63,990 nt of DNA, taken from contig CALLAU010000076.1 of the NCBI GenBank assembly GCA_938002015.1, positions 1-63,990 on the forward strand, written 5' to 3'. A program made the position numbers and the translations under genes. How positions within the stretch are numbered: position 1 is the stretch's first letter; each line of letters starts with the position of its first letter. This document shows positions 26,647 through 34,430 of this stretch, piece after piece. The notes below the pieces were generated by a model, which saw only the letters and a list, made by a program, of their open reading frames with translations, had not been told where the DNA came from and ran no database searches. The DNA is from an uncultured Bdellovibrionales bacterium (GTDB lineage Bacteria; Bdellovibrionota; Bdellovibrionia; Bdellovibrionales; UBA1609).

Positions 26647-27367
26647 AGTGCTCAGTGGCAATAAGTTTTAAAAGTGGAAATAAGATAAGAAAAATTAGGC
26701 TATAAAAGGAGACTTTATAAGTTTTTCTCCAAACTTTATTTGGAGCACTGATGACTTTAATTTTATTTACAAATACCACTTCACAGGCTGTTGCCCCAGT
26801 ATCATCTCTGGTCATACTCGTTTTTCTTTTAAAATTGTTTTTTGAGTTGGTATAATCAACTAGATAGCCTTTAATATGTATTTGATCTCCGATACTCACA
26901 GTTTTGATTATGTCTCTAACGTTTTGTTTGTTAGTTATAAGGTGGTTGTTAGAGAGCTGGTTGTGTTTAAAGTTAACACCAGCACCATATTTAAAGTAAC
27001 AAGTCCATGACCCGCTAGAGTAAGAGACTTTTTGAAAGTCATTGGTCTTAATATTTTCACCCCAAATGATACAAAGATCCTTAGTATCAACAGATTTTTC
27101 ATCATGGAATCTATCCCAGAAGCTTTCAATGTCATTATGACTTACAACTAGGCCGTATATCTCATACTTTGCTTTTGGGTAAGCTGTATAATCACTGCCT
27201 TTGTAGGAAAATTCAAAAGGTTTTACTTTTTTAAGGTTGATTTGTTTTGGAGAGGTTTTAAGTTTTGAGTTGATTTCGTTAAAATCGCTTAATTCATTTT
27301 TCGAGTAATAACTAAAAATTACTAAAAATAGATTAGCTATTATTAAGTACTTATACTGAAATTTCAT
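26636..27367 (-). CDS. Membrane-anchored protein of unknown function
   Basis: I do not recognise this 243-residue protein. It has a hydrophobic segment at residues 6-20 and another near the C-terminus (SFYSLIFLILFPLLKLI), so the middle probably lies in the periplasm between two anchors. The middle contains LCIIWGENI, SYSSGSWTCYFKYG and IGDQIHIKGYLVDY; the last resembles an OB-fold strand pattern. It is the last gene of a tight minus-strand set (CNNM, cutA, pyrE, this gene) with 4 bp after pyrE. The 3' end overlaps the convergent RND gene. Confidence 0.7.
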   Translation of the reverse strand: MKFQYKYLIIANLFLVIFSYYSKNELSDFNEINSKLKTSPKQINLKKVKPFEFSYKGSDYTAYPKAKYEIYGLVVSHNDIESFWDRFHDEKSVDTKDLCIIWGENIKTNDFQKVSYSSGSWTCYFKYGAGVNFKHNQLSNNHLITNKQNVRDIIKTVSIGDQIHIKGYLVDYTNSKNNFKRKTSMTRDDTGATACEVVFVNKIKVISAPNKVWRKTYKVSFYSLIFLILFPLLKLIATEHFKK

Positions 27368-27371
27368 TTTA

Positions 27372-27896
27372 CTAAGACTTCTTTAAATCGTCTTTAGTGA
27401 AAATCCATTTAAGGTTTACATTAATTTCTTTAAAAATTTGATTTGTTTTTTCTTCTTCACCACGCATGATAACACAAACGGCGTCAGTTATAATGGCTCC
27501 AGCTTCTCTTAAATCAGCAATACTTTTAACAAGCTGTCCACCTGTTGTAACAACGTCTTCAACAACTAAAAGGTTTTTCCCCTTAATCTCTATCCCTTCA
27601 GCAAATTTACAAGTGCCGTAATCTTTTGCTTCTTTTCTTACAAAACATACAGGCATATCTATCTCCATAGAAAGTGCTGTGGCTAGTGGTATGCCTCCTG
27701 TTTCAAGTCCTGCAAGAGCTTGAGCTGAGTCAGGGACTATTTTAGAAAACTCTTTAGCAACTTTTCTTAAGATTTGAGGCTGAGCTTCAAATCGGTATTT
27801 ATCAAAATACTCATTTGAAACAAGTCCTGAGCGAAGTTTAAATTCACCGGTAAGGTGAGCAATATTAAAAATTTCTTTAGCAAGTTCTTGATTCAT
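27372..27896 (-). CDS. pyrE: Orotate phosphoribosyltransferase
   Basis: 174-residue cytoplasmic enzyme forming OMP from orotate and PRPP. The PRPP loop is LLVVEDVVTTGGQLVKSI, with GLETGGIPLATAL upstream and the flexible catalytic loop VRKEAKDYGT. FKLRSGLVSNEYFDKYRFE is the N-terminal orotate-site segment. It is slightly shorter than E. coli PyrE (about 213 residues). It lies 3 bp downstream of cutA and 4 bp upstream of the next gene, so it is probably co-transcribed with both; no other pyr gene is in the window. Confidence 0.93.
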   Translation of the reverse strand: MNQELAKEIFNIAHLTGEFKLRSGLVSNEYFDKYRFEAQPQILRKVAKEFSKIVPDSAQALAGLETGGIPLATALSMEIDMPVCFVRKEAKDYGTCKFAEGIEIKGKNLLVVEDVVTTGGQLVKSIADLREAGAIITDAVCVIMRGEEEKTNQIFKEINVNLKWIFTKDDLKKS

Positions 27897-27899
27897 TAA

Positions 27900-28208
27900 T
27901 TAGGTGTCCTCATTAATCCATTTTTCATAAGATGGGTTTATAAAATCAGTCTTAATCTCGATGATACAAGGTGTATCATATGGGTGTATTTTCTCAAGTT
28001 CTTGTATGAATTTTTCTCGCTTACCATCAGCTATTTTAAAAAGAGCGAGAGTCTCTGTTTCTTTTTCAACAGAACCTTTCCACTTATATATAGAAGTGGC
28101 ATTTTTATTTAAAACATTACAACACTTTATATGACTTTTATTTAGTAAGCCTTCGGCGATCTTTAAAGCCTCTTCTTGATTATTAAATGTCGAATAAAAA
28201 AGATGCAT
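27900..28208 (-). CDS. cutA: CutA divalent-ion tolerance-like protein
   Basis: 102 residues, the usual CutA1 size. Landmarks are EALKIAEGLLNKSHIKCCNVL at the N-terminus, IYKWKGSVEKETETLALFK in the middle and HPYDTPCIIEI near the C-terminus, ending with the conserved Y-x2-W. CutA forms a PII-like trimer; it has been linked to copper tolerance, but its molecular role is unsettled. It sits between the CNNM gene (23 bp) and pyrE (3 bp). Confidence 0.9.
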   Translation of the reverse strand: MHLFYSTFNNQEEALKIAEGLLNKSHIKCCNVLNKNATSIYKWKGSVEKETETLALFKIADGKREKFIQELEKIHPYDTPCIIEIKTDFINPSYEKWINEDT

Positions 28209-28231
28209 GAGGCTTTAGTAAATAAAATTGA

Positions 28232-29272
28232 TTAGTTAACTTTGGCTAGGGTTTTCTTACGTTCTTGCCAAAGCTCTCGAGCATACTTTCTCATATCTTC
28301 AACAGAATCAAACTCATCAACAATTTCAACTCCTAAAAGTGTTTCAACAACATCCTCTAGACTTACAATACCATCGGGAGAGCCGTACTCATTAACAACT
28401 AAGAAAATGTGCTCTTTTCTTTTGATAAACTGATCAAGACAAGCTGATACGGAGATAGTCTCTGGTATAGAGTGTATCGGTTTTATAAGTTGCTCTACTT
28501 TCATGTCATCTAAGTCTTTAGAGTAACAATCCATAAGTTTATATCTTAGTGCAACGCCAATAACTTGATCTAGAGTTTCTTTAAAAACAGGGATTCTAGA
28601 AAATTCAATGTCTTTATTTTCTTTAAAGACTTCACCTATGGTTTTTTCAGCATCAATAGCAAAGATGACAGATCTTGGAGTCATAATATCACTCACAGTG
28701 ATCTGCTTCATAAGCATAAGGTTTCTAATAACTAAGCTTTCATTTTTTTGAATAGTTCCTTCATCAACTCCAATTTCAGCAGTTACTATCATTTCTTCTC
28801 TTGTGATAGTTGCGTTATCTGATGAGTCAAGAAGGTCATGGATAAACTCTGATAAAATAACAAAAGGGTATGTGAGGTAAATTAAAAAATTAGTTGTTTT
28901 AGCGCAAAAAGGAGCCAGCCTTTTTGAGTGAACAGCTCCAATTGTTTTTGGTATTATTTCTGAAAAAACTAAAATAACAAGGGTTAATAATATAGAAGAT
29001 AAGGTTAGATATTCATTACCATAGATTTTTTGAACCTGAGCACCAACTCCAGCTGCTCCAAATGTGTGAGCAACAGTATTTAATGATAAAATAGCGGCAA
29101 GAGGTCTATCAATATTTTCTTTTAAATCTGATAAGAGAGTACCTGCTTTTGGGTTATCTTTTTCTAAGACAGCTATGTAAGCAGGAGAAACAGATAAAAT
29201 AACAGACTCTAAAAGGGAGCAGAGAAAAGATACGCCAACAGCAACACTTAAGTAAATTACAAGTAAAGTCAT
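28232..29272 (-). CDS. CNNM/DUF21 and CBS domain membrane protein (hemolysin-family)
   Basis: 346 residues. The N-terminal DUF21/CNNM region has four hydrophobic segments (residues ~1-25, 55-80, 90-110, 115-140) with VFSEIIPKTIGA, the family signature. A pair of CBS domains follows (SDIMTPRSVIFAIDAEKTIG near 200, VNEYGSPDGIVSLEDVVETLLG near 300). The C-terminal CorC/HlyC transporter-associated domain is absent. Family members are linked to Mg2+/Co2+ efflux or regulation. The start codon overlaps by one base (TAATG) the stop of a small upstream ORF, so the two may be translationally coupled. Confidence 0.88.
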   Translation of the reverse strand: MTLLVIYLSVAVGVSFLCSLLESVILSVSPAYIAVLEKDNPKAGTLLSDLKENIDRPLAAILSLNTVAHTFGAAGVGAQVQKIYGNEYLTLSSILLTLVILVFSEIIPKTIGAVHSKRLAPFCAKTTNFLIYLTYPFVILSEFIHDLLDSSDNATITREEMIVTAEIGVDEGTIQKNESLVIRNLMLMKQITVSDIMTPRSVIFAIDAEKTIGEVFKENKDIEFSRIPVFKETLDQVIGVALRYKLMDCYSKDLDDMKVEQLIKPIHSIPETISVSACLDQFIKRKEHIFLVVNEYGSPDGIVSLEDVVETLLGVEIVDEFDSVEDMRKYARELWQERKKTLAKVN

Positions 29273-29370
29273 TAGTACTTAAACCTGCTGCCTGTGTTTC
29301 TGTGGATTACTGAGTTTGAATTTTGATGGGATTTAATTACGCCAAATTTTGGCTCGGGTTCGTCTTCCAT
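29272..29370 (-). CDS. Candidate small ORF upstream of the CNNM gene
   Basis: A 32-residue ORF (begins MEDEPEPKFGVIK, ends NTGSRFKY) has a stop codon that overlaps the CNNM start as TAATG. It is hydrophilic with no known motif. A GGAGG (29396-29400) lies 25 bp upstream of the ATG, too far for normal initiation, so support rests on the exact stop-start overlap and on the promoter at 29462-29491. It could instead be leader sequence. Confidence 0.35.
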   Translation of the reverse strand: MEDEPEPKFGVIKSHQNSNSVIHRNTGSRFKY

Positions 29371-29461
29371 ATGTTTGCTTTAAAAAAGCAAAAAACCTCC
29401 GGTTAAGTTTATGAGATGATCTTGATCGCTGGCATAGCCGTAAACAAGAATTCTCTAAAAT

Positions 29462-29491
29462 ATTATATCAGAATAGTTTAAAAATATACAA
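29462..29491 (-). promoter_or_regulatory. Sigma-70 type promoter for the CNNM-cutA-pyrE set
   Basis: Minus strand: a perfect -10 hexamer TATAAT (29467-29462) with TTGTAT as -35 (29491-29486) and an 18-bp spacer. Transcription would start near 29455 and give a leader of about 85 bases before the small ORF. That leader contains a GGAGG followed by T-rich sequence and a small hairpin. Confidence 0.55.
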
Positions 29492-29563
29492 AAGATCTGA
29501 CTCAAAGTGACTCAAAAGGGTCTCAGATATTGTTAAATTGGATTTGAAAAAGAAAAATATTCA

Positions 29564-29588
29564 AAAAAGCTCAATAAAAGAGCTTTTT
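29564..29588. terminator. Bidirectional terminator-like hairpin
   Basis: AAAAAGCTC pairs with GAGCTTTTT around a seven-base loop (nine base pairs, A tract on one side and T tract on the other). No annotated gene ends here on either strand, which suggests an unannotated transcript. Confidence 0.5.
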
Positions 29589-29644
29589 GTGCTTAGTCAG
29601 TAAAGCTATATGTGGCTTCAGCTCCCCTTATATAGTCTAGATCT

Positions 29645-29680
29645 ACTAAAAGCTTAGTTGATATCAACTAAGCTTTTAGT
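29645..29680. promoter_or_regulatory. Perfect 36-bp palindrome, candidate BlaI-type operator
   Basis: The half-site ACTAAAAGCTTAGTTGAT is followed by its exact reverse complement with no spacer. It ends 23 bp before the ATG of the BlaI/MecI-type repressor gene and overlaps the region where its promoter should lie (TATATAGT just upstream at about 29629-29636). BlaI dimers bind dyad operators near their own genes, so autoregulation is the simplest reading. As RNA it would also fold into a long hairpin. Confidence 0.65.
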
Positions 29681-29703
29681 TAATGTTTTAAAAAGAGGTG
29701 GTT

Positions 29704-30084
29704 ATGTCTAAAAAAGCATTTGGGGTTTTACTTACTGAAACTGAATTAGAGTTAATGAATATATTGTGGAGTTTAGAAAGAGCTACTGTGAGGCAGATAC
29801 TTGAGCACTTACCGGAAGATCGCAAAATGGCATATACTTCAGCTTCGACAATTATAAGAATTCTTGAGAAAAAAAGTGTTTTAAAGAGTGAGAAGCAAGG
29901 TAAAACTCATATTTATAGTCCAATTTTAGAAAAATCATCTTATGAAGAGGCAACACTACATCATATCGTAGATAATGTTTTTGATGGAACCCCCTCAGGT
30001 TTAGTTAAAAGGCTTATTAGTGATTCAAAGATTTCTAAAGCAGAAATAGCAGAAATTAAAAAATTAATAGCAGAGGAAATTTAA
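29704..30084 (+). CDS. BlaI/MecI-family transcriptional repressor
   Basis: 126 residues. The winged helix (LTETELELMNILWSLERATVRQIL, cited in part as ETELELMNILWSLERATV, then YTSASTIIRILEKKSVL) is typical of BlaI/MecI, as is the C-terminal dimerisation region with the segment PSGLVKRLISDSKI. In beta-lactam systems BlaI represses until a BlaR1-type membrane protease causes its cleavage. The start is the ATG at 29704 with GAGG 5 bp upstream, not the GTG at 29698 that overlaps it. Its stop overlaps the ATG of the M56 gene (TAATG), so repressor and sensor protease are coupled. No beta-lactamase gene is adjacent. Confidence 0.93.
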   Translation: MSKKAFGVLLTETELELMNILWSLERATVRQILEHLPEDRKMAYTSASTIIRILEKKSVLKSEKQGKTHIYSPILEKSSYEEATLHHIVDNVFDGTPSGLVKRLISDSKISKAEIAEIKKLIAEEI

Positions 30085-31655
30085 TGTTATTTCTTAAAAT
30101 TTATCTGGGTGTTAATATAATTTTATGTTTTGGCTATTTTCTTGCTCTAAGTACAAGTGAATTTGTTAAATTTTTTAAAAAAACAGTTTCAGCATATGAG
30201 ATACTAGTTATAAATTATTTAATTTTAATAGGCTCATTACTTTCTTTTTTTGTATCCGACTATGTAGATACTGAATCTATTAAAAGCCCTTTGCCGCAAA
30301 GTTTTTCTTCGAAAATAGTAGAGACTAAAACGCAGGCGGTATCGGTTGTTGAAAATAGTCTGACATATCAAATAGGACAAGATTTATGGATTTTAAACTT
30401 TATACTACTTTTATTTTGCTTTGGGTTTATATATAAAATCTCTAATTTAACAATCTCTTTAATCCAGACTAAAAACTCTTTTAAAAAAGGCTTTTTATAT
30501 AAAAAAATTGGAAGAATTTCTTTATTCATATCAGATACAACTCTTACTCCCTACGCATTCTCATTTTTAGGGAAATCATATATAAGCTTACCTTTTAATT
30601 TGGTTAACACACCTCAAAGTTTTAAGGCCGCTTACATGCATGAGCTTCAGCATATCAGAAATAAAGATACGAGTTTTGTTTTTATAGGTGAGCTGTTAAA
30701 GGTTATTTTTTATATAAATCCGTTTTTACATAGGTGGATAGATTATATTTATTTAGAGCAAGAATACGCTTGTGATGAGAAAGTTATATTAAAGAAAAAT
30801 ATTTTATTAAAAGATTATAAAAGCTGCTTATTAGAGGTGGCTATTTTAGAGAGAAGTAAAGGTATAAGTTTGGTAGGCGCCACTAAGTTTATATTTAACG
30901 ACTCTCGCTCAGAACTATCAAGGAGGATAAAGAAAATGGGCAAGAAAAAAAACAAACTCAACAAAATAGTATTCTTAGCACTTATGGCGCTACCTTTAGG
31001 GCTCTTAAGTGTTTCTGCTTACACATACAAAGTACACGCAAGTGTGGGAGGTCTAAGTATGGGAGAGTTAAAATCCTTAGTAAAACAAAAGGATTTTAGT
31101 AAGAACTTTCCTGTAGATATTAATAAAGATGTAGTAAAGTGGGTAAATAAATATGCAAGGACTTCCTCTGGAGTGAAGTTTACTAAAAAGTCTTTAAGAA
31201 ACTACAAGGCTCATAAGAGGTTGGTTCATGGTTATATAAAAAACTATGGGCACCCGGAGGAGCTTGCAGCAGTTCCTTTTATTGAGTCTTTATATCAAAA
31301 TATTGAAAAATCAAATATTAAGTCAGCAGCTGGAATGTGGCAATTTATTCCAAGTACGGCAAGAGCTTACAATCTTAGAGTAGATTCTAAGATTGATGAG
31401 CGTTTAGATATTGGTAAAGAGACAGATGCTGCGATGAGATATCTTGGTGCTTTAAACTTAAGGTTTCAAGACTGGAGACTTGCACTTCTCTCATATAATG
31501 CTGGTGAAACGGCAGTACAAAATGCTATTTACAAAATTAAAAGCCGTGATCCTTGGATTGTAGCTAATAGTGATATTAAGTACGACAGAGGTTATTTAGC
31601 TAAAGTTGTAGCTGCAGCGATTATAATGAAATATCCAGAAATAGTTAAAAACTAA
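30084..31655 (+). CDS. BlaR1-type M56 metalloprotease fused to a lytic transglycosylase domain
   Basis: 523 residues. Three hydrophobic segments (about 2-22, 40-60, 100-122) lead to an M56 peptidase domain with the zinc motif HELQH (H186, E187, H190) and the EQEYACDE segment (E227, D231). A fourth TM segment (about 295-315, VFLALMALPLGLLSVSAYTY) then exports the C-terminal part. In BlaR1 this outer part binds beta-lactams. Here it is a GH23/SLT-type transglycosylase of the MltD kind: PFIESLYQ with the catalytic E401, SAAGMWQFIPSTARAY, and LLSYNAGE. It therefore looks like a cell-wall sensor that relieves BlaI repression (inference). A strong terminator follows. Confidence 0.9.
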   Translation: MLFLKIYLGVNIILCFGYFLALSTSEFVKFFKKTVSAYEILVINYLILIGSLLSFFVSDYVDTESIKSPLPQSFSSKIVETKTQAVSVVENSLTYQIGQDLWILNFILLLFCFGFIYKISNLTISLIQTKNSFKKGFLYKKIGRISLFISDTTLTPYAFSFLGKSYISLPFNLVNTPQSFKAAYMHELQHIRNKDTSFVFIGELLKVIFYINPFLHRWIDYIYLEQEYACDEKVILKKNILLKDYKSCLLEVAILERSKGISLVGATKFIFNDSRSELSRRIKKMGKKKNKLNKIVFLALMALPLGLLSVSAYTYKVHASVGGLSMGELKSLVKQKDFSKNFPVDINKDVVKWVNKYARTSSGVKFTKKSLRNYKAHKRLVHGYIKNYGHPEELAAVPFIESLYQNIEKSNIKSAAGMWQFIPSTARAYNLRVDSKIDERLDIGKETDAAMRYLGALNLRFQDWRLALLSYNAGETAVQNAIYKIKSRDPWIVANSDIKYDRGYLAKVVAAAIIMKYPEIVKN

Positions 31656-31663
31656 GTAGAAAT

Positions 31664-31696
31664 AAAAAAGGCATATGATTTCATATGCCTTTTTTT
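31664..31696. terminator. Bidirectional intrinsic terminator
   Basis: A perfect 15-bp stem (AAAAAAGGCATATGA and its complement) with a two-base spacer and runs of A and T on the two sides. It separates the M56 gene (+) from dcd (-). Confidence 0.92.
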
Positions 31697-31725
31697 TAAA
31701 TATATAAAAAAAGTAGTAATTAAAT

Positions 31726-32253
31726 TTAAATGTCTAAGAAGACTCTACTTCCAGTTGAGCGTTTTTGACCTTGATACTTTCCATCATAAGGTTTTTCAGC
31801 AGCCTTATCCATTGAACAAACCACTAGCTGACAGATTCTTCTTCCAGCCTCTAATTTAATTGGTAGAGAGTTTGCGTTATAAAGCTCTAAAGTTATTTGG
31901 CCTTTAAACCCAGGATCTACCCAGCCAGCATTTTGAATGAAAAGTCCAATTCTTCCAACTGAACTTCTTCCTTCAACAAAAGCTGTTAAGTTATCAGGTA
32001 ACTCAACAGTCTCCATTGTTGTTGCAAGTAAAAAAGAATGAGCAGGAATAGTAAGAGTATCACTTTCTAACTCACGGTACTTGATTTCATCACTTAATGT
32101 AATGCAGTCCATCTCACTAGACTCAACAACTAAGTAATGAGAACCAAGCCTTAAATCAATTGAAGCTGGTTGAACAGACTGCTCACAAAGAGGACTTACT
32201 TTTAAAGAGCCCTCTTCCATGTATTTTTTTAAAGTACCATCAGAAAGAATCAT
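31726..32253 (-). CDS. dcd: dCTP deaminase
   Basis: 175 residues. Converts dCTP to dUTP for thymidylate synthesis. The dUTPase-like fold shows SIDLRLGSHY, the EGRSSVGRIGLFIQNAGWVD segment (in part GRSSVGRIGL) and GFKGQITLELYN with the catalytic glutamate of ITLE. The C-terminus has YDGKYQGQKRSTGSR, the lid found in Dcd proteins. It follows fusA by 1 bp on the same strand. Confidence 0.94.
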   Translation of the reverse strand: MILSDGTLKKYMEEGSLKVSPLCEQSVQPASIDLRLGSHYLVVESSEMDCITLSDEIKYRELESDTLTIPAHSFLLATTMETVELPDNLTAFVEGRSSVGRIGLFIQNAGWVDPGFKGQITLELYNANSLPIKLEAGRRICQLVVCSMDKAAEKPYDGKYQGQKRSTGSRVFLDI

Positions 32254-32254
32254 C

Positions 32255-34360
32255 TTATTTGTTTTCCTCTTCTTTTTTCTTTTCGTATGCTTTTACTAAT
32301 TCTTCTTGAACGTTTCTTGGAACTGCAGAGTATCTAGCAAATTCCATAGTAAATTCACCTTTACCCTGAGTAGCTGAACGTAGCTCAGTAGAGTATCCAA
32401 ACATTTCAGATAATGGAACCTCAGCTTCAACAGTAGAAAAGCCTTCATTTGCTTGAGAGCCTTGAATGATTCCACGTCTTTGGTTGATCTGACCCATAAC
32501 GTTTCCTTGAAACTCTTCAGGAGCTGAAACTTCTACTTTCATCATTGGCTCTAGGGCAGTCGGTTGAGCTTTATTATAAGCTTCTCTGAATGCAGCCATT
32601 GAGCAAATTCTAAAGGCCATTTCACTAGAATCCACATCATGGTAAGCTCCATCTATAAGATCTACACTTACACCAACGATAGGGTAGCCGATAAGATTAC
32701 CTTTTGCCATTTGCTCTTGAAAACCTTTGTCACAAGCAGGGATGTACTCTCTAGGAATTCTACCACCTGTAATTTTATTGTTAAATTCATAAAGGTCTTC
32801 AGAGTTAGCATCCATAGGTTTAATTGAACCAACAACTTTTGCAAACTGACCAGAACCACCTGTTTGTTTTTTGTGTGTGTAATCAAATTCTGCAGAACCA
32901 CCGATAGTTTCTCTGTAAGCAACTTGAGGTTGTCCAGTCACAACTTCAACATTAAATTCACGCTTCATTCTTTCAACATAAACTTCTAAATGAAGCTCAC
33001 CCATTCCAGAAATAATTGTTTGAGCTGACTCTTCATCTCTATGAACTCTAAATGTCGGATCTTCTTTTCTAAACTTGTTTAAGGCTTTAGTGAAGTTAGC
33101 AGCTCCTGATTTATCCTTAGGAGTAACAGCTAATGAGATCACGGCGTTTGGTACAAACATAGAAGTCATTGTTATGTTTGCTCTTCCATCAGTAAATGTA
33201 TCACCAGATGCACAATCAACACCGAATAGGGCAACGATATCACCAGCTTTTGCTTCTGTGATATCTTCCATTTCATTTGAGTTCATTCTAACTACACGAG
33301 GTACCTTAAGTTTTTTATCGTTCGTCATATTATATATGAACTCACCTTTTTTAAGAGTACCTTGGTAAATTCTCATATAAGTAAGCTGACCATATCTTCC
33401 ATCTTCAAGTTTAAAAGCTAGAGCAACTAAAGGATCTTCTGGATCTGTAGTTAAATTGATATCTGCTTCATCATTATCTTGATCAAGCCCTGTATTTTGA
33501 ATTTCATTCGGGTTTGGAAGATAATCTTGAACTGCATCAAGAAGTTTTTGAACTCCTTTATTCTTATAAGCAGAGCCACAAAAAACAGGAGTAAGCTTAA
33601 GAGAATGAACACCTTTTTTGATTGCAACTTTCATCTCTTCCATAGTTGGCTCTTCTTCCATAAGGAATTTTTCACCAACAGTGTCATCAAAGTCTGCAGC
33701 TGCAGCGATAAGTAACTGTCTGTATTCTTTTGCTTGATCCATGTATTCAGCAGGTATATCCATTTCTTCAACAGTCTCACCATTATCACCACGGTTATAA
33801 TAAGCTTTCATAGTTACTAGGTCGATAACACCTTCGTGAGCATCTTCAGTTCCAATTGGAATTTGAGCCATAACAGCATTATGGTGAAGCTTTTCTCTTA
33901 AAGCGGTCATAACTTTAAACGGGTTAGCGCCAGATCTATCAAGCTTGTTAACAAAAGCAACTCTAGGAACGTTGTAACGCTTCATCTGCCTATCAACAGT
34001 GATACTTTGTGATTGAACACCTGCAACACCGCAAAGAACAAGAATCGCTCCATCTAAAACTCTTAAAGATCTTTCCACTTCAACTGTAAAGTCAACGTGA
34101 CCCGGAGTATCGATAATATTGATTTCAATATCTTTCCAGTGAACGTTTGTTGCAGCAGATTGAATTGTAATTCCACGCTCTTTTTCAAGTTCCATAGAAT
34201 CCATTTTCGCACCCACTCCATCTTTACCTCTGACGTCATGAATTGCGTGAATCTTACCAGCATAGAAAAGTATTCTTTCTGTAAGTGTTGTTTTACCAGA
34301 ATCGATGTGAGCCGAAATACCGATATTACGGACTGTGTTTAAATCCCAAGCTTTAGCCAT
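32255..34360 (-). CDS. fusA: Elongation factor G
   Basis: 701-residue translational GTPase driving translocation on the ribosome. G1 is AHIDSGKTT, the switch I region is [11 protein letters not shown]3 is [10 protein letters not shown]4 is NKLDRSGA and G5 is CGSAYKNKG. Domains II-V are complete, including VAYRETI in domain IV and the RRGIIQGSQ segment of domain V. It is not in a str operon here (no rpsL, rpsG or tuf beside it); its only close partner is dcd. The N-terminus matches the housekeeping form, though a second copy elsewhere is possible. Confidence 0.96.
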   Translation of the reverse strand: MAKAWDLNTVRNIGISAHIDSGKTTLTERILFYAGKIHAIHDVRGKDGVGAKMDSMELEKERGITIQSAATNVHWKDIEINIIDTPGHVDFTVEVERSLRVLDGAILVLCGVAGVQSQSITVDRQMKRYNVPRVAFVNKLDRSGANPFKVMTALREKLHHNAVMAQIPIGTEDAHEGVIDLVTMKAYYNRGDNGETVEEMDIPAEYMDQAKEYRQLLIAAAADFDDTVGEKFLMEEEPTMEEMKVAIKKGVHSLKLTPVFCGSAYKNKGVQKLLDAVQDYLPNPNEIQNTGLDQDNDEADINLTTDPEDPLVALAFKLEDGRYGQLTYMRIYQGTLKKGEFIYNMTNDKKLKVPRVVRMNSNEMEDITEAKAGDIVALFGVDCASGDTFTDGRANITMTSMFVPNAVISLAVTPKDKSGAANFTKALNKFRKEDPTFRVHRDEESAQTIISGMGELHLEVYVERMKREFNVEVVTGQPQVAYRETIGGSAEFDYTHKKQTGGSGQFAKVVGSIKPMDANSEDLYEFNNKITGGRIPREYIPACDKGFQEQMAKGNLIGYPIVGVSVDLIDGAYHDVDSSEMAFRICSMAAFREAYNKAQPTALEPMMKVEVSAPEEFQGNVMGQINQRRGIIQGSQANEGFSTVEAEVPLSEMFGYSTELRSATQGKGEFTMEFARYSAVPRNVQEELVKAYEKKKEEENK

Positions 34361-34430
34361 TATGTTAACTCCTTAAAAATATATATTTTGGGTTTTTTTA
34401 TAGGAAATACCTAGCAGGAAATTAAAAACA

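Larger units (their letters stand above)
29375..29644. other. Intergenic segment with hairpins, no gene
   Basis: Between the small ORF and the BlaI palindrome no protein gene is visible. It holds the minus-strand promoter, a foldable segment at 29494-29534 (outer stem ATCTGA/TCAGAT, inner GACTC-AAAA-GGGTC, plus a direct repeat TGACTCAAA) and a terminator-like hairpin at 29564-29588. A small RNA is possible. Confidence 0.4.

Noticed and set aside
29355..29370. tRNA T-loop-like GGGTTCG sequence
   Set aside because: No acceptor stem or anticodon arm can be drawn around it; no tRNA gene was found in the window.
29409..29435. Eight-codon leader peptide (MPAIKIIS) on the minus strand
   Set aside because: No ribosome binding site and no regulatory codon pattern; it is within the expected chance level.
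29350..29440. Resemblance to a c-di-GMP riboswitch (GCAAA...CCTCCGG)
   Set aside because: Only short pieces match, the tetraloop receptor and P1 helix are not seen, and the orientation does not suit a downstream gene.
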